A DNA stretch of 64,000 nt from Micromonospora sp. NBC_01740 (GTDB lineage: Bacteria > Actinomycetota > Actinomycetes > Mycobacteriales > Micromonosporaceae), in the NCBI RefSeq assembly GCF_035920365.1, contig NZ_CP109150.1, positions 6,572,001 through 6,636,000 of the forward strand, in the 5' to 3' direction. Shown here piece by piece: positions 1-7,617 of the stretch. Position numbers and translations under genes: made by a program. Numbering within the stretch: position 1 is the first letter of the stretch; each line of letters opens with the position of its first letter. The notes under the pieces were generated by a model that saw nothing but the letters and a program-made list of their open reading frames with translations, was not told the DNA's origin and did no database searches.

Positions 1-1611
1 GTGCGCCTGGCGCAACGCGCCCAGCTCCGCGACGGCCCGGTAGAGCGGGTGGGCGCGGTCGAACTGGTCGCTGGCGTGGGTGCGGTCGGTGCCGATCAGG
101 TCGTCGTCGAGGTAGTCGGGGGTCTTCGAGGCGAACATGTCCTGCCGGGCGTCCTTGTCGCCGCCCGGCCCGGTGAAGCCCTGCTCGTCGCCGGAGTAGA
201 CGACCGGCTGGCCGCGGGTGAGGAACATCAGCTCGTGGGCGAGCCGGTCGCGGCGCAGGTGGGTGGCCGGGTCGGTGCCGCCGCCGGCGATGAACGAGCC
301 GATCCGGCCCATGTCGTGGTTGCCGAGGAAGGTGGTCAGCCGGCGCGCGTCGGTGTCCCGGGCGCGGTAGAGGTCGTCGCGGGCGTACACGTCGGCGAGC
401 GCCTTCGCGGAGCCGTCGCCGGCGGTGTAGCCGCGCGCCGCCTCCTGGAAGGCGAAGTCGAGGGTGGCCGGCAGGCCACCGCGCCGCACGTACGTCGAGG
501 TGATCTCCGGGTCGGCGCTGTAGACCTCGCCGAACATGAAGAAGTCCTTCTTGCCGGCGCGCGCGGCGACGCGCTCGACGCCCTGGCTGAACTGCGGCCA
601 GAAGTCGAGGTTGGCGTGCTTCACGGTGTCCAGCCGGAAGCCGTCGACGCCGGTGGAGGCGATCCAGTCGGAGTAGACCTTGGTCAGGCCGCGCACCACC
701 TCGGGGCGCTCGGTCCACAGGTCGTCGAGGCCGAAGAAGTCGCCGTACTCGCTGTTCTCCCCGGCGAAGGTGGAGTCGCCCCGGTTGTGGTACATGGTCG
801 GGTCGTTCAGCCACGCCGGGACCTTGACCTTGGCGTCGGCCGGGGTCTCGAACGTCGGGGTGTACGGGAACGACGTGCTGTCCACCTTCGGGAAGCCCCG
901 GCTGCCGTCGGCGTAGTTGCGGTCCTCGAAGGGACGCCCCTGCGCGTCGGTGTACGGGGAGGTGGCCTTGTCCACGTAGGTGCGCCGGTCCTCGGCGTAC
1001 TGGATGACGTCGGCGGTGTGGTTGACGATGACGTCGAGGTAGACCTTGATCCCCCGCTTGTGGGCGAGCCCCACCAGCCGCTTCAGGTCCTCGTTGGTGC
1101 CGAAGTGCGGGTCGACCTGGGTGAAGTCGGTGATCCAGTAGCCGTGGTATCCGGCGGAGGCATCGGCTCCGGAGCCCTGCACCGGGCGGTTCTTGAAGAT
1201 GGGCGCGAGCCAGATGGCCGTGGTGCCGAGCCCCTCGATGTAGTCGAGCCGGTCCATGACGCCCTTGAGGTCGCCGCCGTGGTAGAAGCCCTTGTCCTTC
1301 GGGTCGAGGCCGGTGGAGAGGCGGCCCCCGGTGAGGCCCCCGGCGTCGTTGCGCCGGTCGCCGTTGGCGAACCGGTCCGGCAGGACGAAGTAGAACTGCT
1401 CGGCGCGGACCTGGCGGCTGCTGGCGGCGAGCAGCGCCTCCGCCGAGGGTTCGGTGCGCCACTGCGCGGCGCCGGTGGTGACCAGCGGGCCGGTGTCGTC
1501 GGGGGCGTCGGAACCCATCTGGCGCACGGCCAGCGGGGTGCCGACGAGGGCGAGGGTGAGCAGGGAGACGAGGGCGAGCAGGGCCTTGCGCGGTATCGGC
1601 GGGGGTTTCAT
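1..1611 (-). CDS. Secreted GH13 alpha-amylase, 3' end beyond window
   Basis: Extracellular alpha-glucan hydrolase of family GH13. The ATG at 1611 follows AGGAAGG and opens a Sec-type signal peptide (KPPPIPRK, then a hydrophobic stretch to about residue 25). The four GH13 regions are present in order: DVIVNH (about 192-197), GFRLDTVKH (324-332, nucleophile Asp328), FGEV (acid/base Glu362) and FLGNHD (Asp433). 537 codons are visible with no stop, so the C-terminus lies to the left of the window. The gene stands alone on the minus strand. CTTGCAAR-type repeats upstream suggest sugar-responsive control. Specificity (amylase, pullulanase or maltogenic enzyme) cannot be decided without the missing C-terminus. 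Confidence 0.93.
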   Translation of the reverse strand, partial: MKPPPIPRKALLALVSLLTLALVGTPLAVRQMGSDAPDDTGPLVTTGAAQWRTEPSAEALLAASSRQVRAEQFYFVLPDRFANGDRRNDAGGLTGGRLSTGLDPKDKGFYHGGDLKGVMDRLDYIEGLGTTAIWLAPIFKNRPVQGSGADASAGYHGYWITDFTQVDPHFGTNEDLKRLVGLAHKRGIKVYLDVIVNHTADVIQYAEDRRTYVDKATSPYTDAQGRPFEDRNYADGSRGFPKVDSTSFPYTPTFETPADAKVKVPAWLNDPTMYHNRGDSTFAGENSEYGDFFGLDDLWTERPEVVRGLTKVYSDWIASTGVDGFRLDTVKHANLDFWPQFSQGVERVAARAGKKDFFMFGEVYSADPEITSTYVRRGGLPATLDFAFQEAARGYTAGDGSAKALADVYARDDLYRARDTDARRLTTFLGNHDMGRIGSFIAGGGTDPATHLRRDRLAHELMFLTRGQPVVYSGDEQGFTGPGGDKDARQDMFASKTPDYLDDDLIGTDRTHASDQFDRAHPLYRAVAELGALRQAH

Positions 1612-1660
1612 CGACGCCTTCCTCTGGTCGCTGGCTGGCCCGCACGCTAGCTCTTGCCGA

Positions 1661-1714
1661 AACGTTCTGCAATACCTTGCAAACAAAGTCGTAACACGAC
1701 AGCCCGCTTGCAAG
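1661..1714. promoter_or_regulatory. Putative CTTGCAA operator repeats upstream of the amylase
   Basis: The amylase upstream region contains CTTGCAAA at 1676-1683 and the perfect palindrome CTTGCAAG at 1707-1714, 31 bp apart (about three helical turns). TTCTGCAA and the palindrome AACGTT lie just before them (1661-1672). Maltose/LacI-type regulators of actinomycete amylase genes use CTTGCAG-like repeats, so these are candidate operators. That assignment is inference. Confidence 0.4.
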
Positions 1715-1747
1715 GACGACCCTCCGCGGCGACCCTGTGCCCGGGGA

Positions 1748-2236
1748 TCAGTCGTCGGCGAGGACGGCGTACAGGTCCGAGTCGCGCCAGCCGTCGCAGA
1801 TGAGGGCGGTGCCACGCATCCGGCCCTCGTACCGCATGCCGATCCTGCGCAGCACCGCCGCCGAGGCGAGGTTGCGCGGGTCGCACGTGGCGAAGATGCG
1901 GTGCCGCCCGTGCCGGTCGAAGCCCAGTCGCAACAGTTCCCGCGCCGTGGCCGTGGCGATGCCCTGCCCCCACCGCCGTGGATGGACCGCGTACGCGATC
2001 TCGCCGGTGCTCGGGCCGTGCAGCTTCAGCTCGGCGCTGCCCACGACCTCGCCGTCGACGAGCACCCCGAACACCAGCCGGTCCGGTGACGCCGCCACGG
2101 CGGCCCGCACGTACGCCTGCGTCTGCTCGTGGGTGTTGGGCCCCCACGCCTGGTAGCGGCACGACTCGGGCAGACGCGCCCAGTCGTGCACGGCGTCGGT
2201 GTCGTCGAGCGTGAGCGGGCGGAGGGTGAGCGCCAT
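1748..2236 (-). CDS. GNAT family N-acetyltransferase (RimJ/RimL type)
   Basis: A 162-residue acetyl-CoA-dependent acetyltransferase. The ATG at 2236 follows AGGGAG. Family features in order: an N-terminal LRPLTLDDTDAVHDWARL strand-helix, the acetyl-CoA loop region HPRRWGQGIATATA near residue 100, and the C-terminal NLASAAVLRRIGMRYEG segment typical of RimJ/RimL-like proteins. The acceptor is unknown. It lies between the amylase and a CBM2-like gene on the same strand, with no evidence of coupling to either. A ribosomal-protein or small-molecule acetyltransferase are equally possible. Confidence 0.88.
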   Translation of the reverse strand: MALTLRPLTLDDTDAVHDWARLPESCRYQAWGPNTHEQTQAYVRAAVAASPDRLVFGVLVDGEVVGSAELKLHGPSTGEIAYAVHPRRWGQGIATATARELLRLGFDRHGRHRIFATCDPRNLASAAVLRRIGMRYEGRMRGTALICDGWRDSDLYAVLADD

Positions 2237-2271
2237 GGCGGCTCCCTGGGTGGCCGACGGCGTGGCGTCTA

Positions 2272-2961
2272 TCAGAGGCGGCAGGAGACGCCGTCGACCG
2301 TGCAGCTCGTCGGGCGGCTCTGCGTGCCCTGCACGTAGAAGCGCAGCGTGACCGACGCGCCGCCGGGCAGGTCGCCGCCGCTGCGGTAGGTGAAGCCATC
2401 GTCGATCCGCTGCGCCGTCCCCTGTGGCGCGCCCTCGATCCACGCGCTGCCCAGCCGCGCTCCCGGGAAGGTCAGCCGCGTCGTCCACTCCCGGCCGGCG
2501 GACGAGGTGTTGCCGACCAGCACCTCCCCGACGAACCCGTCCGCGTGCGACTCGACCACCCGGTACCGGCCGGTCAGCGGGGACACCGACGGTGGCGGCG
2601 CGACCAGCGTCGTCTCCTCGCTCCCGCTGGGGGTCGGCGACGGCGGGGCGCTGCTGCGGGCGGGCGTGGACCGTGTCGGGGTGGGCCGGGTGGTGGAGCG
2701 GCCGGACTGCGTGGCCGTCGCCCGCGGCGAGCGCGTGACCGTCGGGCTGGCCACCGACGGCTCCGGGTCGGCCAGGCCGACGGTCGGCAGCGGCGGGGCG
2801 GGCTGCGCGTCGAACGCGGGGCCGCGCCCCCGGTAGGCGCCGAGCGCGATGGCCAGCAGGACCACCATCACCGCGACGCCGACGGACACCACGATCCACG
2901 GCGAGGACGCGATGGCGGTCGTGCCGTAGGACTTGCTCGATGTTCGGCGCGTGCCGGACAT
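2272..2961 (-). CDS. Membrane-anchored protein with CBM2-like domain
   Basis: 229 residues; ATG at 2961 after GGGAGGAG. A single membrane segment (about residues 22-43) is followed by a Pro/Thr/Ser-rich linker (about 50-120) and a C-terminal beta-sandwich resembling a cellulose-binding CBM2 domain: EWTTRLTFP, a Trp near IEGAPQG, and a final CTVDGVSC pair of cysteines that would form the usual disulfide. The layout suggests an extracytoplasmic polysaccharide- or wall-binding protein tethered to the membrane. No catalytic domain is present. Carbohydrate binding is inferred from fold-level similarity only. Confidence 0.75.
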   Translation of the reverse strand: MSGTRRTSSKSYGTTAIASSPWIVVSVGVAVMVVLLAIALGAYRGRGPAFDAQPAPPLPTVGLADPEPSVASPTVTRSPRATATQSGRSTTRPTPTRSTPARSSAPPSPTPSGSEETTLVAPPPSVSPLTGRYRVVESHADGFVGEVLVGNTSSAGREWTTRLTFPGARLGSAWIEGAPQGTAQRIDDGFTYRSGGDLPGGASVTLRFYVQGTQSRPTSCTVDGVSCRL

Positions 2962-3095
2962 GCTTCTCCTCCCGCGGTCCTCCGGGGCAGCGTAGCGGTC
3001 CGTGGCGACATGGTGCGACCGTGTGCGTGCGGCGCGTACGGCGCCGCGTGGGCGGGGCCGCCGCCGGCGGAGGGTGCCGCGGGTCCGGCCGGCGG

Positions 3096-3485
3096 TCAGG
3101 CGGTCCGCAGCACCGTGCAGATGAGCGGGCCGTCGTCGGTGGAGCGCAGCAGGTAGCGGTAGCGCTCGCCGGGGACCGCCCGGCCCTGGCTGTCCAGGAA
3201 CTCCCACTCCACAGCGACCATGGTCAGCAGCGCCGACACCGGAAGCACGTCCTCGATGGTCGCGTGCGCCGCGACCAGCTCGCGCTCCTGGTAGTCGGGG
3301 GCCGCGCCCACGAAGGACAGTGCCACCGCCGCCGGCGAGGTGAACGAGAAGCTGTACGTGTCGGCCACCACCATCCCGGGCAGGGCGTAACAACCGGCGA
3401 TGGCGGGCACGTCGCCGGTGGTCAGCGCCACGCCGTACCGGTCGAAGAAGTCGGTCAGCGTGTCCAGATCGGTGGGGGCTCTCAC
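3096..3485 (-). CDS. NTF2/SnoaL-like small protein
   Basis: 129 residues with GTG at 3485. The N-terminus (LTDFFDRYGVALTTGDVPAI) and alternating strand pattern fit a cone-shaped NTF2/SnoaL-like fold. These proteins include ketosteroid-isomerase-like enzymes and non-catalytic binding proteins, and nothing here identifies a ligand. No clear ribosome binding site precedes the GTG, so a leaderless start is possible. It sits between the CBM2-like gene and the papain-like gene, with no shared theme. Confidence 0.65.
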   Translation of the reverse strand: MRAPTDLDTLTDFFDRYGVALTTGDVPAIAGCYALPGMVVADTYSFSFTSPAAVALSFVGAAPDYQERELVAAHATIEDVLPVSALLTMVAVEWEFLDSQGRAVPGERYRYLLRSTDDGPLICTVLRTA

Positions 3486-3522
3486 AGGGACAGCAATTGC
3501 CGGCCGGACGGCGGGCCAAACC

Positions 3523-4287
3523 TCAGCGCGGCGGGATGCGCACCTCGATCTCCGTCCCGAGCCGGGCGCCGCCCGCGAGACCGAGGTCGTCGCCGCTCCA
3601 GAACCGGCCCGGGTCGTACCAGTTGGGACGCCGCCCGGCGGGCAGCAGTCCCATCGCCTCGTAGGTCACCGCGACCACCTCCGCGCAGTAGGCCGTCTCC
3701 AGTGCACGGTCGCGCACGGCGATCGCGGCGCGGTCGGGCGCGGTCGCCCCGGTCGGGTTGGGCGCGGTCACCCCGCTGCGGTCGGGCGCGGTCGCCCCGG
3801 TCGGGTCGGGCGCCGGCGCGGCCTCGCGGTCCCCCACCCGGCCGGGCAGCGCCGGCAGCCGCACCGCCGGGACCCGGCCCCGCAACCAGCGCCAGGCGAG
3901 CTGGGCGGTGGACGGGAACGGGGTGCCGTCCAGGCGGGCGACGGTGCGCAGCACCGCCTTCTCCATCTCCGCGTCCGCCGGCGGGTCGAGCTGGCGCAGC
4001 CAGGCCCGCTGGCCGTACCGGTTGGCCCAGACGCAGACCGCGTCGCGCAGGTCGTGCAGCTGCACGCCGCGCTGGTGGGTGCCCGTCCACATGTCCGGCA
4101 GCGACCTGCCCAGCTCGGCGTGCCACATCAGGGGCGGCATGTCGTCCAGCACGACCGCCATGCCGACGTGGTTGACCGGGCTGTTGGTGGTCAACTGGAT
4201 GGCCCGGTCCGGCACGCTGCGGCCCCGGAACACCCACACGTCGCCGGTACGGGTCAGGTCCACGGCCTCGTCCAGGCTGATGCTCAT
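3523..4287 (-). CDS. Permuted papain-like (NlpC/P60, YiiX type) hydrolase
   Basis: 254 residues. The order of catalytic motifs is circularly permuted: His comes first (SPVNHVGMAVV, about residue 40) and the Cys late (TAYCAEVVAVTYEAMGL, about residue 198), as in YiiX/YaeF-like NlpC/P60 relatives that cleave amide bonds in lipids or peptidoglycan. Between them, residues about 160-185 are a low-complexity linker made of three 8-residue repeats (see 3737-3808). No signal peptide is visible, so a cytoplasmic role is likely. The ATG at 4287 has TAGGGT 8 nt upstream and no Shine-Dalgarno, which fits a leaderless mRNA. The divergent gene at 4307 uses the same hexamer region. Substrate is unknown. Confidence 0.72.
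   Translation of the reverse strand: MSISLDEAVDLTRTGDVWVFRGRSVPDRAIQLTTNSPVNHVGMAVVLDDMPPLMWHAELGRSLPDMWTGTHQRGVQLHDLRDAVCVWANRYGQRAWLRQLDPPADAEMEKAVLRTVARLDGTPFPSTAQLAWRWLRGRVPAVRLPALPGRVGDREAAPAPDPTGATAPDRSGVTAPNPTGATAPDRAAIAVRDRALETAYCAEVVAVTYEAMGLLPAGRRPNWYDPGRFWSGDDLGLAGGARLGTEIEVRIPPR
3737..3808. repeat. 3 x 24-bp in-frame tandem repeat
   Basis: Three 24-bp units (3737-3760, 3761-3784, 3785-3808), each starting GGCGCGGTC, encode on the minus strand 8-residue repeats of the form TAPDxxxV/A in the linker of the permuted papain-like enzyme. The length is a multiple of three, so copy-number change would keep the frame. Confidence 0.85.
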
Positions 4288-4294
4288 GGGGGTC

Positions 4295-4301
4295 TACCCT
4301 A
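4295..4301. promoter_or_regulatory. Shared symmetric -10 element of two divergent leaderless genes
   Basis: The heptamer TACCCTA reads as TACCCT on the plus strand, ending 6 nt before the ATG at 4307, and as TAGGGT on the minus strand, ending 8 nt before the ATG at 4287. Both match the TANNNT -10 placed for leaderless transcripts. The two genes therefore appear to fire in opposite directions from overlapping -10 elements. Transcript mapping would settle this. Confidence 0.55.
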
Positions 4302-4306
4302 GGCCG

Positions 4307-4489
4307 ATGCGGCAACGGATGCGGTGGTGGAAGGTCCTCGGGCTGGCCGGCCTGGCCGGCGTCGCGGCGTCGGGCGTGGTCATCGCCCGGGCGGAACGGC
4401 GGCGGCGGGCGTACACCCCGGAGGAGATCCGGGCCCGGCTGCGCGACCGGCACGCGGAGGCGACGGCCCCCGCCGACGACGCGCGCTGA
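4307..4489 (+). CDS. Small single-pass membrane protein, 60 aa
   Basis: Starts MRQRMRWWKVLGLAG, with one hydrophobic segment at residues 9-26 followed by a basic patch (ARAERRRRAY) and a charged helix beginning TPEEIRARLRDRH. The topology suggests an N-terminal anchor with a cytoplasmic tail. Function unknown. The ATG lies 6 nt after TACCCT, so it is probably leaderless and transcribed divergently from the papain-like gene. It ends 10 bp before the convergent beta-helix gene. Confidence 0.6.
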   Translation: MRQRMRWWKVLGLAGLAGVAASGVVIARAERRRRAYTPEEIRARLRDRHAEATAPADDAR

Positions 4490-4499
4490 GCCTCCGGCG

Positions 4500-6170
4500 T
4501 CAGTCCACCTCGTGGTGGTTGCGGTCCCAGCGCCCGCCGACCGGCGGGGTGTCGAGCCGCACCGCCCCGACGGCGTTTCCGGCGAGGTCGTTGTCCTCGA
4601 TCCGGCAGGACACGCAGCTGCCCGCCGGGGTGATCCAGAGCCCGTAGCTCTGGGTCTGCTCGTCGCGGTGGTCCCAGATCCGGTTGCCGCGCACCGTGGC
4701 GGAGTCGAACGGCGCGTTGACGGCGATGCCGGCCCGGATCGGCGGGGCCGCCGGCAGTTCGTACGCCGTCCCGGGCGGCGGCGTGTCCTCGTTCCAGCCG
4801 GTGGGAGAATCCGCCCGCACCTCGGCGAGGGTGAGGTCGGTGTCGGTGTTGGACACCACGACCGCCATGCGTGACCCGACCCGCACCACCTTGCCCCGGT
4901 GCCCGTCGTGCGGCCAGTGCGCCGCCAGGTCGGTGACGGAGCGGTGGTGGTAGCGCACCGACTCGCCCGCGCCGGTGGCGGCCGGGGCGCAGCGGCGGCC
5001 GTTGTTGCGGATCCGGTTGTTCACCACGACGGCGTCGGTCATCGGCCGGTCGATCCGGATCGCGTCCAGGCCGTTGTCCCAGAACTCGTTGCCGTCGACG
5101 ACCACGCCCGCCGCCGCGCCCCGGTAGCCGTGCCCCAGGTCGTGCTCGTGGTAGCCGTACTCGCCGTTGGCGCTGATCCGGTTCCCGCGCACGGTGTACG
5201 GGCCGGGCGTGTTGCCCATGCTGATCCCGTCGCGGACGTTGCGGTCCACGACGCAGTCGCTGATGATGCCGCCCCGGCCGGACACGCCGGCCGTGCCGTT
5301 GCCGGAGACGTCGAAGCCCGCCTCCAGGTTGCCGGTCAGCGTGCAGGCGGAGACGATCAGGCCGTCGGCGCCCCAGTCGGAGATGCCGAAGCGGTTCGCC
5401 TGGCTGTGGCAGCCGATGATGCGGTAGCCGCGCGGCGGCGTCCAGTAGTCCTTCTGGAGTTCGAGGAAGATCCCGTTGGTGCCGTTGCCGACGGCGGTGC
5501 AGTTGGCGATCGTGAGGCGCTCCACGTCGCCCCAACCGCCGATGCCGACGCCGATGCCCGCGCCGCCCATCTCCTCGCCGTTGTCCAGCCGGCCGCAACC
5601 GACCACGACCACCCCGTCGATCAGGCTGTCCTGGAGGAAGTCGCAGCCGAGCCCGGTGGCGCCGGTGTGGTGGATGTAGAGGTTGCGGAAGACGCCACGC
5701 ACCACGTACTGGAGGCCGAGCCCCTTGGCGAGATAGTTGTACTCGACCATCGCCACGCCGGAGCCGTCGATCTCGAAGTCCGCGAAGGTGCAGTCGGCGA
5801 TGTGCCGGTCGCGGCTCGCGCCGTGCTGCACCGTGGTCCAGAAGGCCAACGGCGTGGGGTCCGCCCGGTTCCCCTCGTTGCTGAGCAGGAACCGCGTCGC
5901 CCCCGGGCCCGCGCCGATCAGCGACACCCCGCTGCGCCAGACCGTCCCGGCGTCCCGGATCGAGTAGATCCCCGGCGGGCAGTGGATGACCCGGGCCCGC
6001 CCGTCGGCGGCGTAGCCCTCGCCGAGGCGGTCGACCAGGGCCGACAGCGCCGGCTGGTCGTTCGTCACGCCGTCGCCGCGCAGCCCGAACTCGCGCGCGT
6101 CGCACCAGAGGGGCGCGCCGGCGACGGGGGTGAGCCGCTTCGCGGCGGTGGACAGGCCCTGGTGCGGCAT
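4500..6170 (-). CDS. Right-handed beta-helix protein (pectate_lyase_3-like)
   Basis: 556 residues. ATG at 6170 follows GAGGAGGGG. The N-terminus carries the glycan-active beta-helix signature FGLRGDGVTNDQPAL (about 29-43), then HCPPGIYSI and GVSLIGAGPGATRF. The rest is a long parallel beta-helix with many N-x-x-G-I/D turns (NGTNGIFLE, NRFGISDWGADG, NVRDGISMG). No signal peptide is visible before residue 30, so it is either cytoplasmic or exported by another route. A second beta-sheet insertion near residue 420 (RVGSRMAVVVSN) breaks the helix. Catalytic activity (lyase, epimerase or hydrolase) cannot be assigned from sequence alone. Confidence 0.78.
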   Translation of the reverse strand: MPHQGLSTAAKRLTPVAGAPLWCDAREFGLRGDGVTNDQPALSALVDRLGEGYAADGRARVIHCPPGIYSIRDAGTVWRSGVSLIGAGPGATRFLLSNEGNRADPTPLAFWTTVQHGASRDRHIADCTFADFEIDGSGVAMVEYNYLAKGLGLQYVVRGVFRNLYIHHTGATGLGCDFLQDSLIDGVVVVGCGRLDNGEEMGGAGIGVGIGGWGDVERLTIANCTAVGNGTNGIFLELQKDYWTPPRGYRIIGCHSQANRFGISDWGADGLIVSACTLTGNLEAGFDVSGNGTAGVSGRGGIISDCVVDRNVRDGISMGNTPGPYTVRGNRISANGEYGYHEHDLGHGYRGAAAGVVVDGNEFWDNGLDAIRIDRPMTDAVVVNNRIRNNGRRCAPAATGAGESVRYHHRSVTDLAAHWPHDGHRGKVVRVGSRMAVVVSNTDTDLTLAEVRADSPTGWNEDTPPPGTAYELPAAPPIRAGIAVNAPFDSATVRGNRIWDHRDEQTQSYGLWITPAGSCVSCRIEDNDLAGNAVGAVRLDTPPVGGRWDRNHHEVD

Positions 6171-6244
6171 CAGACCCCTCCTCTGCGGCGTCCGGTCGTT
6201 CGCCCGCGAGCGGCGCATTCCCGCCGCACCCGCCCGGAAACGCG

Positions 6245-6724
6245 CTACCCGGCCGGGTGCGGCGGGTCCGCCGGCGCGGTTGCCGCAGGGCCAGGCTCCG
6301 CGCCGCTGCCGGGCGTCGCGGCGCCCGGCTGCGCGGCGGTGCCAGGCGTCGCGGCGGTGCGGCGCAGCGCCTCCGCCAGCGCCCCGGCGGTACGGCCCAC
6401 GAGTGCGCTCCCGTCGTCGAGCAGCAGCAGGGGTCGCTGGATCAGCTCGGGGGCGGCCACCATCGCCTCGATCCAGCGCGGCTCGGCCGCCTCGTCCCTG
6501 GGCCAGTCGGCCATGCCGAGGGCCACCGCGGCAGGCTCCTGGGTACGGCAGACGTCCCAGGGGCCCGCGTCGAGCCGGCGCAGCACCTCGGCCAGCTCCG
6601 CCGCGCTCGGCGGCCGGTCCAGGTACGGGCGCAGCGCGTAGCCGACTCCAGCCTCGTCGAGCGCGGTACGGGCGGCGGCGCACTTCGAGCACGACGGGTT
6701 GTTCCAGATCTCCATGCCTGTCAT
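6245..6724 (-). CDS. ArsC/Spx-family thioredoxin-fold protein
   Basis: 159 residues with a start at 6724 (or ATG 6715, MEIWNNPSCSKC). The glutaredoxin-like ArsC family begins with a redox Cys in NPSCSKC; here both ends of a CxxC pair are present, as in Spx-like members. Later family landmarks are RPYLDRPPSAAELAEVLRRL and LIQRPLLLLDDGSALVGR, where the Arg-Pro pair contacts the oxyanion in arsenate reductases. Residues after about 128 are an Ala/Pro/Gly-rich tail not found in typical 115-residue members. No ars genes are nearby, so arsenate reduction is uncertain; a disulfide reductase or regulator is possible. Confidence 0.8.
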   Translation of the reverse strand: MTGMEIWNNPSCSKCAAARTALDEAGVGYALRPYLDRPPSAAELAEVLRRLDAGPWDVCRTQEPAAVALGMADWPRDEAAEPRWIEAMVAAPELIQRPLLLLDDGSALVGRTAGALAEALRRTAATPGTAAQPGAATPGSGAEPGPAATAPADPPHPAG

Positions 6725-6909
6725 CGTCGCAAGCGTCCCGCAGCGTCACGTACGAGCCCGCCCCGCTCCCGCGACCGTCCACGCACCGCCGCCCACGCGC
6801 TCAGCCGACGTGATCAGGACGGACATCGCCCCGACCCCGGACGTCCGCCCCCGAGCCGGACGGTCATCCCGGGGTGACCTGTGCCTCGTATGCCGGGACC
6901 CCAACAAGC

Positions 6910-6987
6910 GCGAGCGCGAGGTGCGAGCGCGAGGTGCGAGCGCGAGGTGCGAGCGCGAGGTGCGAGCGCGAGGTGCGAGCGCGAGGT
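6910..6987. repeat. 6 x 13-bp perfect tandem repeat
   Basis: Six identical copies of GCGAGCGCGAGGT run without a gap from 6910 to 6987. The period is not a multiple of three and the array is intergenic, so it is not coding. The last copy directly abuts the left arm of the inverted repeat at 6988. There are no spacers, which excludes a CRISPR array. Confidence 0.95.
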
Positions 6988-7042
6988 GATCAGGACGCCA
7001 TGGACGTCATCCGGCCGCTTTGAGGTCCATGGCGTCCTGATC
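6988..7042. repeat. Perfect 18-bp inverted repeat with 19-nt loop, GATC-bounded
   Basis: GATCAGGACGCCATGGAC at 6988-7005 is the exact reverse complement of 7025-7042. The element begins and ends with GATC. It lies between divergent genes, so it cannot be their terminator, and it has no T-tract. A partial left arm recurs at 6810-6819, which suggests a dispersed family. Confidence 0.93.
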
Positions 7043-7099
7043 ACGTGTTCGGGGGCAATGTCCGGTTCGGGGTCGGCGTCCGGCAGGGTGGCCGGTGGA

Positions 7100-7147
7100 G
7101 ATCTTGGTAGAAGACGGCCCCTACAGGGGCGGTTTCTTGCCAAGGTC
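7100..7147. repeat. 48-bp palindromic element, copy 1
   Basis: Nested dyad: outer arms GATCTTGG and CCAAGGTC, inner hairpin GCCCCTACAGGGGC. It matches the element at 14396-14443 at 36 of 48 positions, with identity concentrated in the arms and the inner hairpin. Flanking bases extend the outer stem (GGAGATCTTGG against CCAAGGTCTCC). Confidence 0.85.
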
Positions 7148-7617
7148 TCCGGCAGGAGCCCGACGGACGGACGCGAGAGTAGGCACCGACGGGTGTGGCC
7201 CGCCGTGCCCGGCGCAGGGATCAAGCCTGACCGCCCGGAACCGGGCACGGCCAGCCACACCCCCACCACGACGCACCGTCACCGCCCATAACCACCCAAG
7301 GCCCCAACCCACCCCGAGTCACTGTCCGGTTGATGGGGGTTTGTGGTGACCCCCGTCACGCGCCCGGTGGGCATGGGTCGGGGGGCCGGGTCGTTGTAAC
7401 CACCGTGAGCGCGTAACCCCGGGCCCCACCCCTGAGCCCTCCGGGATGGCCGGGGTCGCCGGTGGGAATGCCGGCCGGGCCCGTGTCGTTACATCCCCCC
7501 GGACGCGCCCCACCCTCTCGTCGAGGGCGTACCTGGTTCGACCTTTCCCTCAGCCCGCGACGCCACCCGTCCCCCGCGGTGTGTGTCGCGTACCCCCGAT
7601 CGAAAGGTGCTGCCATC

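Larger units (their letters stand above)
6725..7617. other. 893-bp divergent intergenic region with stacked repeats
   Basis: No convincing gene is seen between the divergent ArsC-like and C39-like genes. The left half holds a half-copy of the GATCAGGACG arm (6810-6819), a 13-bp tandem array, a perfect 18-bp inverted repeat and one copy of a 48-bp palindromic element (separate entries). The right half (7300-7617) holds two imperfect copies of a GGGCC..TCGTTRYA stretch near 7383 and 7478, with no recognisable riboswitch. AAAGG at 7602-7606 is the probable ribosome binding site of the downstream gene. Confidence 0.7.

Noticed and set aside
1..1650. Long plus-strand open frame opposite the amylase
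   Set aside because: Low-complexity Val/Gly/Glu/Arg translation typical of the complement of a high-GC gene. The minus strand holds all four GH13 motifs.
6245..6724. Arsenic resistance locus
   Set aside because: Only one ArsC-like gene is present, with no arsB/acr3 or arsR nearby.
6910..6987. CRISPR array
   Set aside because: Units are 13 bp and contiguous, with no spacers and no cas genes.
6988..7042. Rho-independent terminator
   Set aside because: It lies between divergent genes, upstream of both, and has no T-tract.
7300..7617. Riboswitch upstream of the secreted C39-like gene
   Set aside because: Cyclic di-AMP-type riboswitches precede some wall-enzyme genes, but I could not match the conserved core here.
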